Shown here: positions 16,497 to 27,834 of the stretch, one piece after another
Layout of the letters: the number at the start of each line of letters is the position of its first letter
Position numbering within the stretch: the stretch's first letter is position 1
NCBI GenBank assembly: GCA_002747145.1
Contig: PDTI01000051.1
Coordinates: 1 to 46,985, forward strand
Source of the DNA: Desulfobacter postgatei
GTDB taxonomy: Bacteria > Desulfobacterota > Desulfobacteria > Desulfobacterales > Desulfobacteraceae
Length of the DNA stretch: 46,985 nucleotides
Direction of reading: 5' to 3'
Position numbers and translations under genes: made by a program
Notes under the pieces: model-generated
Databases searched by the model: none
What the model saw: only the letters and a program-made list of their open reading frames with translations
Told to the model about the DNA's origin: nothing

Positions 16497-16916
16497 TTAT
16501 ACTTCTATTTGTTTTTCATCCTTCTGCTCTGACCCTGTTTTTTTTGAAAAAAATGATTTCTCTTTTTTGCCGGATTCCATTTTACTGGTGGTCTTACAAG
16601 AGATATCCGCATTAAGCATTCCACCGTTTTCCACAATCAGATCCTGGCATACAACTTTTCCTTCACAGGAGCCCGTTGCCAGAAGAATCAACTCCTTGGA
16701 GGCGATCAATTCGCCTTCAAAGCTGCCGCCAATGGTCACACTGGAGACCTTTGTCAAATTTGAGTTGACCTTACCGTCCTGGGCAATAATTACAACATCC
16801 CCATCAATTGTGCCCTTTACTTCCCCTTTGATGATCAATTTTCCACAACTTTCTATGGAGCCGTCGATCTTGAGTTCCTTATCAATGATGCTTAAATTTT
16901 GCTTATTGCTTCTCAC
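16497..16916 (-). CDS. Bactofilin (polymer-forming cytoskeletal protein)
   Basis: Bactofilins self-assemble into membrane-associated filaments used for cell shape, stalks or polar scaffolding. The start is taken as GTG at 16916 because AAGGAGG lies at proper spacing. That gives 139 residues, whereas longer frames would overlap the upstream gene. The repeated short hydrophobic strand pattern (IDGSIESCGKLIIKGEVKGT, then GSFEGELIASKELILLATG) fits the right-handed beta-helix core. A Ser/Lys-rich disordered C-terminus follows. It is directly downstream of a membrane protein with a coiled coil that may anchor it. Confidence 0.88.
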   Translation of the reverse strand: MRSNKQNLSIIDKELKIDGSIESCGKLIIKGEVKGTIDGDVVIIAQDGKVNSNLTKVSSVTIGGSFEGELIASKELILLATGSCEGKVVCQDLIVENGGMLNADISCKTTSKMESGKKEKSFFSKKTGSEQKDEKQIEV

Positions 16917-16959
16917 AACGGCGGCCTCCTTACAAACACTTAAAAGTTGAAAATCAGTA

Positions 16960-17871
16960 TCAATTCTGTTTATTTTGTCCAATATTAAAGGTGGTTTTCA
17001 ATAACAGTTTTTCGGTTTCGTCAAATATAAATACGGAAGCATCGGAAAAATCCTGCAACGGTGTCGGGGTCTTTATGGTGAACCGAACAGGTTTAAAATT
17101 GGAAATGGAAAAATAATGACCTTGTTTATAAGGGCCGGGAACACCGCTTTTCATAATTGAGGATCTGGGCATCACCACCCATTTATCAGGTGTGGCACTT
17201 TTGGGTTTGAGTACACAAAAAATCCGGCCTGATATCTGCCTGGAATCTTGTGCCGTATTTTTGATATTAAACCGAACAACAACATCCTGGGGATTCCTGC
17301 CTTGGGAAAGGGAAAACGAGCCAATACTGACATCAGACAACGCGTCAGGTAATTGCCCTACCGGCCCATCAGCATGTTCTACGGATCGGACCTGGCCTGG
17401 TGCCAAGTTTTTATCCTCCTGGCCAACACGTTTAACTTTGGTGACTTTTGAATCAGACGTTACATCTGCGGCCCCTGAACGCTTCTCTTTTTCAGAAGAG
17501 TTCTGACCAGTGTTTCCGTCACGTGTCAATGCGTCAAGTTCAGCTGTGTTACCCGTCACCACCAGTCTGGCCATAAGCATCTCTTTTTCACTGATCAACC
17601 GGTTCACTTGTTTATTTAAAACGTCCTGGGAACTCTTTAATTGAACATTCTGATTGTACGCTCTGGCATAAAGCCGATAAAAAACAACAGTGCCCACTCC
17701 CCCTGCCAGACTGATTACCAGAAAAAAACAAATAAGACCTTTCAGATAATCCCCGGATCGTATTTCTCCAAAATCATTAATGATCAGGATGGAATTCTTC
17801 CTGTGCATTTTATGCGGCACAGGTTTGATCTGGGCTATTTCCCTTTCCAGTCCTTTCGAAAGATCTTCCAT
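16960..17871 (-). CDS. Single-pass membrane protein with periplasmic coiled coil, unknown function
   Basis: I do not recognise a named family. The 303-residue protein has about 43 cytoplasmic residues and one transmembrane helix (about 44-66, GLICFFLVISLAGGVGTVVF). A predicted coiled coil follows (about 72-105, LKSSQDVLNKQVNRLISEKE), then a polar linker and a beta-rich C-terminal domain (about 180-300). Its start abuts the ruvB stop (TGA then ATG), so it is coupled to the ruvCAB genes. A bactofilin follows 43 bases later. A role as a bactofilin-linked envelope protein is a guess from position. Confidence 0.65.
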   Translation of the reverse strand: MEDLSKGLEREIAQIKPVPHKMHRKNSILIINDFGEIRSGDYLKGLICFFLVISLAGGVGTVVFYRLYARAYNQNVQLKSSQDVLNKQVNRLISEKEMLMARLVVTGNTAELDALTRDGNTGQNSSEKEKRSGAADVTSDSKVTKVKRVGQEDKNLAPGQVRSVEHADGPVGQLPDALSDVSIGSFSLSQGRNPQDVVVRFNIKNTAQDSRQISGRIFCVLKPKSATPDKWVVMPRSSIMKSGVPGPYKQGHYFSISNFKPVRFTIKTPTPLQDFSDASVFIFDETEKLLLKTTFNIGQNKQN

Positions 17872-18909
17872 TCATCCTCTTTTTTCCAAATTCAAATGCC
17901 GGTATGCATTTTCCGATGCTCTTCTGCCGCTGGAAGTACGCAGCGCAAGGCCGATTTTTAATAAATAGGGTTCCACCACATCCACCAAGGTGTCAGCTTC
18001 CTCCTGCAGGGTCGCTGCAATGGCTTCGATTCCAACAGGCCCGCCGTTGTAAAACCGAATAATCGTTTCAAGATAATTGCGGTCCAAAGGTGTCAGACCA
18101 AGGTCATCAATGCCTTCTAGATCCAGGGCCTCCTGTACGCCTTTCGCTGTCATAACGCCCTGGTGCTTTACCATGGCATAATCCCGAACCCGTTTAAAAA
18201 GCCTGTTGGCAATTCTAGGGGTTCCCCGTGATCTTTTGGCAAGTTCCAAAGCGCCGTCATCTGTTATACGTGTTTTCAACAGCAGGGCCGAGCGCTGAAT
18301 AATCACTGTCAGCTCTTCAACAGAATAAAAATCAAGGGTACGAAATATGCCAAAACGATCCCGCAACGGCGCGGACAAAAGTCCCACCCGCGTGGTGGCC
18401 CCGATAAGTACAAACTGTTTAAGCCGGTACCTGTGGCTTCTTGCATGAATTCCCTTGTCAAAAACAAAATCCACGGCAAAATCCTCCATGGCAGGATAAA
18501 GAAACTCCTCCACCACTTTGGGAATCCGATGAATTTCGTCCACAAAAAGTATGTCGCCCTCTCCCAGATTGGTCAGAATACCCACAAGATCCCCGCCTTT
18601 TTCCAGAGTTGGGCCGGAGGTAACGGTTAACTCTTTTCCCATTTCATTTGCAATAATGTGGGACACCGTTGTTTTCCCAAGTCCGGGCGGGCCATGCAAC
18701 AGGATATGCTCTAAAGGTTCCCTGCGCATTTTTGCTGCCTGGATGGCAATCTTGAGTGTTTCCACGGCTGCGGCCTGTCCCACATAATCATCAAAGCAAC
18801 CGGGACGAAGGGAAACAATCTCCTGGGAATGATCTTCGATTTTCAGCTTTTCCGAAACCACGCCCTTTTTATCTGAAGTATAGCTTAAGATGTCTGTATC
18901 AGCCGTCAT
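17872..18909 (-). CDS. ruvB: Holliday junction branch migration helicase RuvB
   Basis: The AAA+ motor that, with RuvA, drives branch migration of Holliday junctions. At 345 residues it is full length. Walker [11 protein letters not shown], Walker [10 protein letters not shown], the beta-hairpin region, sensor and arginine finger (GTPRIANRL) and the winged-helix C-terminus ([13 protein letters not shown]) are all visible. The start overlaps the ruvA stop by four bases. Confidence 0.97.
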   Translation of the reverse strand: MTADTDILSYTSDKKGVVSEKLKIEDHSQEIVSLRPGCFDDYVGQAAAVETLKIAIQAAKMRREPLEHILLHGPPGLGKTTVSHIIANEMGKELTVTSGPTLEKGGDLVGILTNLGEGDILFVDEIHRIPKVVEEFLYPAMEDFAVDFVFDKGIHARSHRYRLKQFVLIGATTRVGLLSAPLRDRFGIFRTLDFYSVEELTVIIQRSALLLKTRITDDGALELAKRSRGTPRIANRLFKRVRDYAMVKHQGVMTAKGVQEALDLEGIDDLGLTPLDRNYLETIIRFYNGGPVGIEAIAATLQEEADTLVDVVEPYLLKIGLALRTSSGRRASENAYRHLNLEKRG

Positions 18910-19547
18910 CGGGTCTCCTGAAAAATTTCGTCAAACAGATCTTCAGGGGAACTGATGCCTGGATTTTTTTCAAGGGCTTGATTAATCATTCTTCTTGCCG
19001 ATGCCCCAGAGTGTCCAAGCTGTTCAGTCAGAACCTCAGCCACCTGTCTGACCATGATCTGCTTTCCTTCAGGAACAAAATCCTGGGGATTCCCTGACAC
19101 AGGATGCGGCTCAGAACTTTGGGCTGAGGCAAAAGCCAGTACTTTTCCGTTCAGGGTGGCGACAATTTTTTCCGCTGTCCGCTTGCCGATACCAGTCAAT
19201 TGTGACAAAAAAGCAGTATCCCGGTCTTCAATAGCTCTGGCCACCTGGGATACCGGTTTTGTCAACGCCTTGATTGCTTTCATGGGCCCGATGGCGGCCA
19301 CGGTGATGAACAACTGAAAAAATTCCTTGTCATCCGGGGTCAAAAATCCGATAAGCACGGGTTTAGGTTGCCGCTCTGTGACATGGTAATAAATATACAG
19401 CGCAATGGTGTCATTGGTCTGGGATTTTTCCATACACAAGGCCAGGGTAATGGTGTCCAAAAGAATCTCATAACCGATATGACCGGCCAGCAGAATAATA
19501 CCATCCGCCTCCTTGCGAAGAATTTGTCCCTCAAGATAAGCAATCAT
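18906..19547 (-). CDS. ruvA: Holliday junction DNA-binding protein RuvA
   Basis: RuvA tetramers hold the Holliday junction in a square-planar form for RuvB. The start at 19547 ([19 protein letters not shown]) matches homologues; it overlaps the 3' end of ruvC by 17 bases. The 213-residue product has the OB-fold, two helix-hairpin-helix motifs ([13 protein letters not shown] the clearest) and a flexible linker leading to the RuvB-binding C-terminal domain. Confidence 0.95.
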   Translation of the reverse strand: MIAYLEGQILRKEADGIILLAGHIGYEILLDTITLALCMEKSQTNDTIALYIYYHVTERQPKPVLIGFLTPDDKEFFQLFITVAAIGPMKAIKALTKPVSQVARAIEDRDTAFLSQLTGIGKRTAEKIVATLNGKVLAFASAQSSEPHPVSGNPQDFVPEGKQIMVRQVAEVLTEQLGHSGASARRMINQALEKNPGISSPEDLFDEIFQETR

Positions 19548-20043
19548 ATTTGATCTTTGTCCCCCAATCACCCCCATACCGGAACAACCCGGTCAATGCC
19601 ATTCCCAGCGCATCCGAAGCGTGAAAAGGACGAATGGGCTCATGGTGATTGAGTAAGTTGCGCACGGCGCGTTCCACCTGATACTTATCCGCACTGCCGT
19701 TTCCTGAAATCACCTTTTTAACTTCCCTGACAGCCACCTGGCGAATCTGCACCCCCGCCTTGAAAGCCGCTAGAATCAGCACGCCTGAAACTTTGCCCAG
19801 CATAATACCCGATCCCGGGTATTTTTCAAGGGAGTAAACATCTTCAATAACAACAAGATCCGGCTGCTGTTCAATTAGAAAAGATTTAGCGTTCCGGTAA
19901 ATTTTCTCCAGTCTGACCGGTGTGGATTCTCCCGTATCTGTGGAGATACTGCCAAAGGAATATCCGGCAATATGACGGTCCTGCCCCTCAATAACTCCGA
20001 CGCCGGTTCCGGCAAGGCCGGGATCAATGCCTATGATTTTCAT
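19531..20043 (-). CDS. ruvC: Holliday junction resolvase RuvC
   Basis: The endonuclease that cuts Holliday junctions symmetrically. The 170 residues include the acidic active site: D7 in IIGIDPGLAGTG, E in VVIEDVYS, and the C-terminal D pair in FHASDALGMAL. The order ruvC-ruvA-ruvB with overlaps is the common arrangement. It follows cpoB by 32 bases. Confidence 0.96.
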   Translation of the reverse strand: MKIIGIDPGLAGTGVGVIEGQDRHIAGYSFGSISTDTGESTPVRLEKIYRNAKSFLIEQQPDLVVIEDVYSLEKYPGSGIMLGKVSGVLILAAFKAGVQIRQVAVREVKKVISGNGSADKYQVERAVRNLLNHHEPIRPFHASDALGMALTGLFRYGGDWGTKIKYDCLS

Positions 20044-20075
20044 ACCCTGTTTTCAAAAAACAAAGGAATACACAA

Positions 20076-20921
20076 TTAGTTAATATTTTTAAGCTTTTCC
20101 TTGGCATACTTGGCTTCCTGGGAATTGGGATACCGTGAGATCAGTTCTTTGAGAATAAGTCTGGCATTGGCTTTTTCACCAAGGGCTGAAAATGCATATC
20201 CCTGCTTGAGCCGAGCTGCCGCATTTTTATTGGAATCTGGATAATTCTCAAGTACTTTCTGATATTCCAGAATAGCCTTTTCATACCATTTTTGAGCATA
20301 ATAAGAATCAGCAATCCAGAATCTTGCGTTGTCTGCATTTTTGGAATCCGGATATTTACTGATAAAATTTTCAAACTGAACCTTTGCATTTTCCAGATCG
20401 CCCTGGTCAAACAATTGTTTCGCATAGCTGTACAAACCGTCCTCGGTATCCTGCATCTTACTGGACACCGAATTACTATTTTGTCCGGACGATCCTGACA
20501 CACTAGGTTCAAACCCCATATATTTTTCCAGAGCAATGACCTTTTCATAATTCTTAGAAATGGCATTGTCCAAACGATCCAGTCTCTTTTCCAGACTTTC
20601 CTGACGAGTCTGTCCATTTATACCGAACTTGTAATGGACCTCTTCGAGCTGACCTTGAATTCGGTGAAAATTGTCCTTAAGCTGCTGAATATCATACTTT
20701 ACTTCAGCATAATTCTCCCGGGTAATTTTGGAAAACTCATCCACCTGTTGTCGAAGGTGTCCAAGGTCATTGGTATTGGCCTGATCAAGGGTATTCCGGC
20801 GGCTGTTATTCTGTTCTATAATCGCCACCCGGGTTTCCAGTACCTCATACTGATTGGGTGTCATGCAGCCAGCTATTAAAATGATGACTGCAAGGCAGGA
20901 ATAAAAACGCAACGGTTTCAT
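20076..20921 (-). CDS. cpoB: Tol-Pal system periplasmic protein CpoB/YbgF-like
   Basis: CpoB coordinates peptidoglycan synthesis and outer-membrane constriction with the Tol machine. The start at 20921 (MKPLRFYSCLAVIIL) gives a lipoprotein-type signal ending LIAGC; an ATG four codons upstream lacks a Shine-Dalgarno. A coiled coil occupies about residues 30-130. Three TPR-like repeats follow (AKQLFDQGDLENAKVQFENF, DSYYAQKWYEKAILEYQKV, AARLKQGYAFSALG). A predicted lipobox, rather than a free periplasmic form, differs from E. coli. It is downstream of pal in the tol operon. Confidence 0.9.
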   Translation of the reverse strand: MKPLRFYSCLAVIILIAGCMTPNQYEVLETRVAIIEQNNSRRNTLDQANTNDLGHLRQQVDEFSKITRENYAEVKYDIQQLKDNFHRIQGQLEEVHYKFGINGQTRQESLEKRLDRLDNAISKNYEKVIALEKYMGFEPSVSGSSGQNSNSVSSKMQDTEDGLYSYAKQLFDQGDLENAKVQFENFISKYPDSKNADNARFWIADSYYAQKWYEKAILEYQKVLENYPDSNKNAAARLKQGYAFSALGEKANARLILKELISRYPNSQEAKYAKEKLKNIN

Positions 20922-21017
20922 TTGATACAACATCCAAAAAAATTAATGAAATATGAGTACAGAGGCACAATACCGTCCTTCTGTACCCCTCAAACGCCTG
21001 CAAAATGGATTATTATC

Positions 21018-21596
21018 TTACCTGATTATAAACTGTGCACGCCTGTTTATGCGGTAAGCCTCTTCTGTGGGTGCCGGATCCAAGGGTTTTTCTTCCCCAT
21101 AGCTGACCGTACCCAAGCGTTGGCCTGAAACGCCTAAATCCACAAGATATCTTCTGACGGTGGTGGCGCGTCTTTCACCTAGGGCCAGATTGTAAACCGT
21201 GGTACCACGCTCGTCACAATGGCCCTCAATCATAACGGTCTCAGAAGGATTGACCTGCAGCCAATCCGCTTTTTCCCGCAGCAGAACCTTAGCTTCGCCG
21301 GTAAGCTCCGCACTGTCATAATCAAATAAAATATTCTGGTTCAGGAAACGGGACTTGGCTTCCATAATCCTGGCCTGCCCCTCATATTCGAGCTGTTGTG
21401 CTTTGATTCTTTCGGCTTCAAGGCGGGCAGCTCTTTCAGCCTCAAGACGAGCAGCTTTTTCAGCATCCGTCTCCCCGGCTTGTTCCTGACTCATGGGTTC
21501 AGGGTCAGCCACCTTTGGCTTTGAACAGCCGGCCATGGTCACAAGCCCTGCGGTCAGTACTGCCATCGTAATATGCATCAACAATTGTTTTTTCAT
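21018..21596 (-). CDS. pal: Peptidoglycan-associated lipoprotein Pal
   Basis: An outer-membrane lipoprotein that binds peptidoglycan and TolB. The lipobox is TMAGC near residue 24. An unusual Ala/Glu/Arg-rich helical linker with AARLEAER repeats spans about residues 45-70. The OmpA-like domain follows with ILFDYDSAEL, MIEGHCDERGTTVYNLALGE and RRAQFII. The 192-residue length exceeds E. coli Pal because of the linker. Confidence 0.96.
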   Translation of the reverse strand: MKKQLLMHITMAVLTAGLVTMAGCSKPKVADPEPMSQEQAGETDAEKAARLEAERAARLEAERIKAQQLEYEGQARIMEAKSRFLNQNILFDYDSAELTGEAKVLLREKADWLQVNPSETVMIEGHCDERGTTVYNLALGERRATTVRRYLVDLGVSGQRLGTVSYGEEKPLDPAPTEEAYRINRRAQFIIR

Positions 21597-21630
21597 CGTG
21601 CTTCCCTTTCTTTAATTTATCAACAATCTT

Positions 21631-22983
21631 CTACTCAGATGAAAAACCTGTGTCACCAGACCAATCCGGTTCACTCTGGATGCCGGACATGGAAAGAAGC
21701 TGGCGCTGATCTGTACCGGCTGCGGTCATGACAAACAAATGAGCCCTTCCACCTTTTCTGTTGGATTTAAAAACGATCAGGCTGCCGTCCGGGGACCAGC
21801 AGGGATCTTCGTTATCACCCTGCTCAGCTGTCAGCTGCACGGAAGTGCCGATATGCGGCTCAACAGATATGACAAAAATATTAATTTTATTTTTGTCAAT
21901 CCCTGCATAAGCAATCTTTTTGCCGTCCGGGGACCATGCCGGGCTGGTATTATATTTTCCGGTAAATGTGACACGTCGCGCCTCTTCCGAATCCATCTCC
22001 TGAATATAAATCTGCGGATTGCCGGACCGGGATGAGGTAAAGGCGATCTTTCTGCCGTCCGGGGAAAATTTAGGCGACACATTGGTTCCCCAACTCTTGG
22101 TAACTCTTTTAATAATTTCTCCTTTACGGGTCAACAAATATATTTCCTGATTCCCTGAAAAACTTAGGGTTGCCCCAAGATTAAGTTTTTCAGGCATCCA
22201 ATCCGGAGAAATATTAATGCCTTTATAATTAATAATATTGCCCAGGTTCTCTTTAAGATTTTTTATAAAAATATCAGGTTTGCCTTTTGCATAGGAGACA
22301 TAGGCCAACCACTGGCCGTTATGTGACCACGCCGGTGACAATGAGATACTTTTATGATGGGTTATCTGTTTGGGATTAAATCCGTCAAAATCGCAGGAAT
22401 AGATCTCTTTATACCCATTGACGGTGGAAACAAAGGCGATTTTTGATCCAAAAACCCCGAAGTTTCCAGTCAGCGCTTTGGCGACTTCCGCACAAAATCG
22501 ATGAACCATGGTCCGGATCTGGGTGACCGGACCGCCATATATTTTGCCCACCACAAGCTTTGCATTAAAGGTGTCCATTAAGCGAAGCTGCAATTTGACC
22601 TGGCCGTCATACGCTTCTACCCCGCCTGTGATCAACAGTTCAGCCCCAATGCCTGTCCAGTCCTTGAAATTTATCTGCCCCAGTTGAATGCCTGATTCCG
22701 CAGGGTTGGATAAAAAGGCAGCTGAATCTATAATTTTCAGATACCCTGTAAAATCAAGCCCTGCTTTCAAAATCTGTTCAGCCTGTACGCCGGCAGCCAC
22801 CTCAGCCCCATGCCCATTGAAAGCCTTGAACGAAGTGACTGCAACAGGCGTTTTGTTTAGAAAGGGGTTTGAAATGCTGATATAATCGTAATCCTTTGAC
22901 AGGGCCTGGCCAGACAGAAGAACGATAATTGCCCATACCCAGACTGCCTTGTACAGTACATGAAAATATTTATCTTGATTCAT
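21631..22983 (-). CDS. tolB: Tol-Pal system beta-propeller protein TolB
   Basis: A periplasmic protein that links Pal to the TolQRA motor. A signal peptide occupies about residues 1-30. The N-terminal alpha/beta domain follows (to about 165), then a six-bladed propeller with repeated SPAWSxDGxxIAY-type blades (SPKFSPDGRKIAFTS, SPAWSPDGKKIAYAG, DPCWSPDGSLIVFKS). The 450 residues are normal. AGGTGATG precedes the ATG. It sits between tolA and pal. Confidence 0.96.
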   Translation of the reverse strand: MNQDKYFHVLYKAVWVWAIIVLLSGQALSKDYDYISISNPFLNKTPVAVTSFKAFNGHGAEVAAGVQAEQILKAGLDFTGYLKIIDSAAFLSNPAESGIQLGQINFKDWTGIGAELLITGGVEAYDGQVKLQLRLMDTFNAKLVVGKIYGGPVTQIRTMVHRFCAEVAKALTGNFGVFGSKIAFVSTVNGYKEIYSCDFDGFNPKQITHHKSISLSPAWSHNGQWLAYVSYAKGKPDIFIKNLKENLGNIINYKGINISPDWMPEKLNLGATLSFSGNQEIYLLTRKGEIIKRVTKSWGTNVSPKFSPDGRKIAFTSSRSGNPQIYIQEMDSEEARRVTFTGKYNTSPAWSPDGKKIAYAGIDKNKINIFVISVEPHIGTSVQLTAEQGDNEDPCWSPDGSLIVFKSNRKGGRAHLFVMTAAGTDQRQLLSMSGIQSEPDWSGDTGFSSE

Positions 22984-23007
22984 ATCATCACCTGTTGATC
23001 TATAATC

Positions 23008-23976
23008 TTATTTGAGCCCCCTGGGAGAAAATCCTAACACCAGTTCGTAGGAAGACATCCCCTTGGGCAGTTCCGGCAGAGGATTTGCCCTTTTTATGGC
23101 CTTTTTAGCCGACTCATCCAGATAATTGTTTCCAGACCGGGTTTCAAATGAAATATCCCGGATATCACCGCTTTTTAATATTTTTATAAAAATTCTGACT
23201 TCAAGGTCCTGATTAAGTCCGGCCATGGCATCATTGAAAACCCAATTCTGTTCAATGGCAGATTTGATCAACATCTGATACAACGTCAAAGGAGCGGCTT
23301 CTCCACCACCACCTTCTTTCACACCTGAAACCCCATTGCCGTAAGAGTTTTTGCCCTGGACATCCTTTTCTTTTGAGGCAACCGAGGCCTTCATCCGTGC
23401 CAGAGCATTTTTAAGTTGCGCCTGCCTTTGTTTTTCACCCTTTTCAGCCAGCTCTTTTTTGACCTTTGCCAGATCTTGCGCTAATTTTTTCTTGGCTTTT
23501 TCTTTTTGCTTTCTTTTCTTTTCAACAGATTTTTCTTTTGGGGGCTCTTTCTTTGGCAATTCCTTTTCCCTGGCTGCGATCAGATCCTTAAGATTATGGG
23601 GCTTTGATTTCAGATTGACCTCGGGTTTAATTACCGGAATTTCAGATGCCTTGGGTTCAGCGGACTGGGACTGAATGGGTGAAAGGGCATCCAGGTTCAC
23701 CTTATCTGCGTTGTCAGGCGCCGATTCTCCAAGCAGATATGATTCCCCTGAAGTCCGGGCATTGACAGGCCCGGGAGCAAACGCAACCAAATCCACAGTA
23801 ACAACCTTAGGCGTAGGCGCGGAAAACTGAAAATCATGCAAAAAATAGAGACTGATAAAAAAAAGCGCATGGCAAACCATCGATAGCAGGCAGACCAGAA
23901 AAAAATTGTCCTGGCCGCTACTTTGGGGCCCGCTGATAAATCTTTGCCTGTTTTGAATTTGAGACGGGATCTTCAT
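23008..23976 (-). CDS. tolA: TolA-like protein with TonB C-terminal domain
   Basis: An inner-membrane protein spanning the periplasm to transmit TolQR energy to the outer membrane. A transmembrane helix lies at about residues 25-46. A long Lys/Glu/Ala-rich helical region spans about 130-215 (KKRKQKEKAKKKLAQDL and similar). A C-terminal TonB/TolA-like domain ends with DISFETRSGNNYLDESAKKAIKRANPLPELP. The 322 residues are shorter than E. coli TolA. Position between tolR and tolB supports TolA over TonB. Confidence 0.9.
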   Translation of the reverse strand: MKIPSQIQNRQRFISGPQSSGQDNFFLVCLLSMVCHALFFISLYFLHDFQFSAPTPKVVTVDLVAFAPGPVNARTSGESYLLGESAPDNADKVNLDALSPIQSQSAEPKASEIPVIKPEVNLKSKPHNLKDLIAAREKELPKKEPPKEKSVEKKRKQKEKAKKKLAQDLAKVKKELAEKGEKQRQAQLKNALARMKASVASKEKDVQGKNSYGNGVSGVKEGGGGEAAPLTLYQMLIKSAIEQNWVFNDAMAGLNQDLEVRIFIKILKSGDIRDISFETRSGNNYLDESAKKAIKRANPLPELPKGMSSYELVLGFSPRGLK

Positions 23977-23985
23977 CTGATAACA

Positions 23986-24405
23986 TTAACCAGCCTGATG
24001 CTCATCCTCGGGCAGGGTGATCATCCCAAGACTCGTGATACCGGCTTTTTTAATCTGGGACATGATGTTGACCACCACCCCATAGGGCACTTTTTTATCT
24101 GCCTTGAGGTAAACATTTTTCTTATCCAGATTCTCCATGACCGCTTCAAGCTTTTCTGCCAGAAACGCAGCGCTGACCTCCTGCGCGTTGATATACACGT
24201 TCATATCAGCATCAATGGAGATGATCAGATTCTGCTCATTCGTGGGCAATGATTGGGAGGTTGCCGTGGGTAGATCAACGTCTACACCCTGAACCATCAT
24301 GGGTGCCGTGACCATAAAAATAATCAGTAAAACCAGCATAACATCCACAAACGGTGTTACGTTGATTTCAGACATCAAGGGGTCATTTCCAGATCCAAGT
24401 TGCAT
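23986..24405 (-). CDS. tolR: TolR (ExbD/TolR proton-channel component)
   Basis: The 139-residue protein has a single transmembrane helix starting at about residue 19 with the essential proton-carrying aspartate D21 (INVTPFVDVMLVLLIIFMVT) and a periplasmic domain. Two-base-level coupling to tolQ (start adjoins its stop) indicates co-translation. It is assigned TolR rather than ExbD because tolA-tolB-pal follow directly. Confidence 0.95.
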   Translation of the reverse strand: MQLGSGNDPLMSEINVTPFVDVMLVLLIIFMVTAPMMVQGVDVDLPTATSQSLPTNEQNLIISIDADMNVYINAQEVSAAFLAEKLEAVMENLDKKNVYLKADKKVPYGVVVNIMSQIKKAGITSLGMITLPEDEHQAG

Positions 24406-25110
24406 TTAAGCCTCCAGCTTTTTTAGCATATCCCGTTCAATAATATTCAAAAGATCTGAGGAGAAACTTTGAAGCTCTGAATTCAGCACCCGTATACGGT
24501 CATTAAAATAATTATATGCAATAACCGATGGAATTGCCACGGCAAGGCCGGCTGCCGTAGCCACTAGCGCCTCGGAGATACCGGGTGCCACAACGGCAAG
24601 ACTGGCAGACCCGGAAAGCCCGATCCCCTGGAAGGTACTCATGATGCCCCACACGGTACCGAACAGACCGATAAAGGGCGCTGTATTACCGGCTGTTGCC
24701 AGAAAGGAGACCAGCTGGGTCAAGCGCCGGTTTTCCACGTTAATGGTCCGGTTAAGCGTACGTTTGACACTTCCCATGGTCTGAAGGGTTGATCCAGCAC
24801 TTTTTCTTGTGGCAAAATTTTCCTTACTCTCAGTTCTTGCTGCTTCCATATAGGCGGCAATAAAAATCCGGGCCAGAGGACTGGAACGAAGGGCCTTAGC
24901 CTTGGAAAAGGCATTGGCCAAGGTCCGGCATTGCCAAAACACTTCGGTAAAATCAGCCGAATCCCTGAATGCTCTTCTGATATACCGAAATTTTATGAGT
25001 ATGATAGACCAGGAGATAATAGAAAAAAACAGCAGTAACAACATGATAAATTTTACAACTGGCCCGGCATTGGTGAGCATATATAACAGGCCGACTGATT
25101 CAGTGGTCAT
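24406..25110 (-). CDS. tolQ: TolQ (ExbB/TolQ proton-channel component)
   Basis: Three transmembrane helices are seen (about residues 16-40, 136-160, 172-196). The family motifs are in the second and third (TAGNTAPFIGLFGTVWGIMST and GISEALVATAAGLAVAIPSV). At 234 residues it is standard. It is the first gene of the tol-pal-ruv run; the promoter should lie within the roughly 100 bases between it and the groEL terminator. Confidence 0.95.
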   Translation of the reverse strand: MTTESVGLLYMLTNAGPVVKFIMLLLLFFSIISWSIILIKFRYIRRAFRDSADFTEVFWQCRTLANAFSKAKALRSSPLARIFIAAYMEAARTESKENFATRKSAGSTLQTMGSVKRTLNRTINVENRRLTQLVSFLATAGNTAPFIGLFGTVWGIMSTFQGIGLSGSASLAVVAPGISEALVATAAGLAVAIPSVIAYNYFNDRIRVLNSELQSFSSDLLNIIERDMLKKLEA

Positions 25111-25212
25111 AAATCCTTCCTTAAATTATGTCGGTATTCCGGAAAGCATAACAGATAAAAAAATTAAGTCTACAGATGCTACATAAGCGATTACTGACTC
25201 TCACGTCAATAG

Positions 25213-25240
25213 AAAAACCCCTTTGCCTTGGACAAAGGGG
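25213..25240 (-). terminator. Intrinsic terminator of groES-groEL
   Basis: On the minus strand CCCCTTTG pairs with CAAAGGGG around a short loop, followed by five T (25213-25217 read as A on the plus strand). It lies 58 bases past the groEL stop and also separates groEL from tolQ. Confidence 0.85.
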
Positions 25241-25298
25241 CTTAATATTATCAAACATACCATGGCCGAAAAGCCGGTTCATGGTGTTACATGACGAA

Positions 25299-26960
<1,662 letters not shown>

Positions 26961-27062
26961 TTATCTCCGTCAATTTATTTCATTAATTTTATTGAATTAT
27001 ATATCAACTTACTTTACGCTTAACATCCTGGAAAGAATGAACTTCAAAATGATCGAAAATAG

Positions 27063-27350
27063 TTAGTCAACAACGCCCAGCACATCATCCTGGCGCATGA
27101 TCAGATAATCAGTTCCGTCAATTTTAACTTCCGTTCCACCATATTTACTGAACAATACGCGATCACCAACTTTCACATCCATGGGAAGCAGCTTTCCGTC
27201 TTCACCCAGACGCCCGTTACCCGTTGCAACCACTTTACCTTCGGCAGGTTTTTCCTTTGCGGTGTCCGGGATAATAATACCCCCTTTGGTTTTTTCATCC
27301 TCTTCAACACGTTCAACAAGAATTCTGTCACTCAATGGTCTGAAACTCAT
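27063..27350 (-). CDS. groES: Co-chaperonin GroES (Hsp10)
   Basis: The 95-residue lid of GroEL. The start at 27350 ([20 protein letters not shown]) is preceded by AAGGAGAATTG; a longer frame is rejected. The mobile loop ([15 protein letters not shown]) and the roof segment are present. I found no CIRCE element and no clear sigma-32 promoter upstream. Confidence 0.97.
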   Translation of the reverse strand: MSFRPLSDRILVERVEEDEKTKGGIIIPDTAKEKPAEGKVVATGNGRLGEDGKLLPMDVKVGDRVLFSKYGGTEVKIDGTDYLIMRQDDVLGVVD

Positions 27351-27425
27351 GATACAATTCTCCTTAATTATAAAGTTTCGCACTAAATTTTATTTTTAAA
27401 TTAAGCCAATTTGTTAGACAGATCG

Positions 27426-27692
27426 CTATCTATTCTCTAACTTGGCATCTGATTTAGAAGCTGGCTTTTCTGATTTTTCTGATGAGTGTTCTTTAGGCGT
27501 GGAACCTGTCTTGGTTCCCCCGTAATCCGTTACATACCATCCGGCTCCTTTAAGATGAAAGGAACTCTGGGAAATGATCTTTTTTAGTTTACCATTGCAC
27601 CTAGGGCAAACTTCCAGGGGGGCATCCGAAATTTTTTGAAAAACCTCTTCTACATTTTCACACCCACTGCATTGGTACTCGTAAACCGGCAT
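27426..27692 (-). CDS. FmdB-family zinc-ribbon protein
   Basis: A small (88-residue) protein of the putative FmdB regulatory family. Two CxxC pairs form a zinc ribbon (YQCSGCENVEEVF and EVCPRCNGKLKKI), followed by FHLKGAGWYVTDYG and a disordered Ser/Lys-rich tail. The name FmdB comes from a formamidase-linked gene; a molecular role is not established. It precedes groES on the same strand by 75 bases. Confidence 0.85.
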   Translation of the reverse strand: MPVYEYQCSGCENVEEVFQKISDAPLEVCPRCNGKLKKIISQSSFHLKGAGWYVTDYGGTKTGSTPKEHSSEKSEKPASKSDAKLENR

Positions 27693-27834
27693 TTTTGTTT
27701 TTCCTTCCTAAATAGATTACTGAAATTTATTTTACGGGACTCCTTGCTTGAAAAACAAAACTAAAATAATAAGTTTTTTTTTCTTGTCAAGGATGGGCAC
27801 TTAAAATTTTTACGGATGTTTTTATTTAGATCTG

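Noticed and set aside
27351..27425. CIRCE or sigma-32 promoter before groES
   Set aside because: No TTAGCACTC-N9-GAGTGCTAA repeat is present; a TATAAT at 27367 lies too close to the Shine-Dalgarno to be the promoter of a normal leader.
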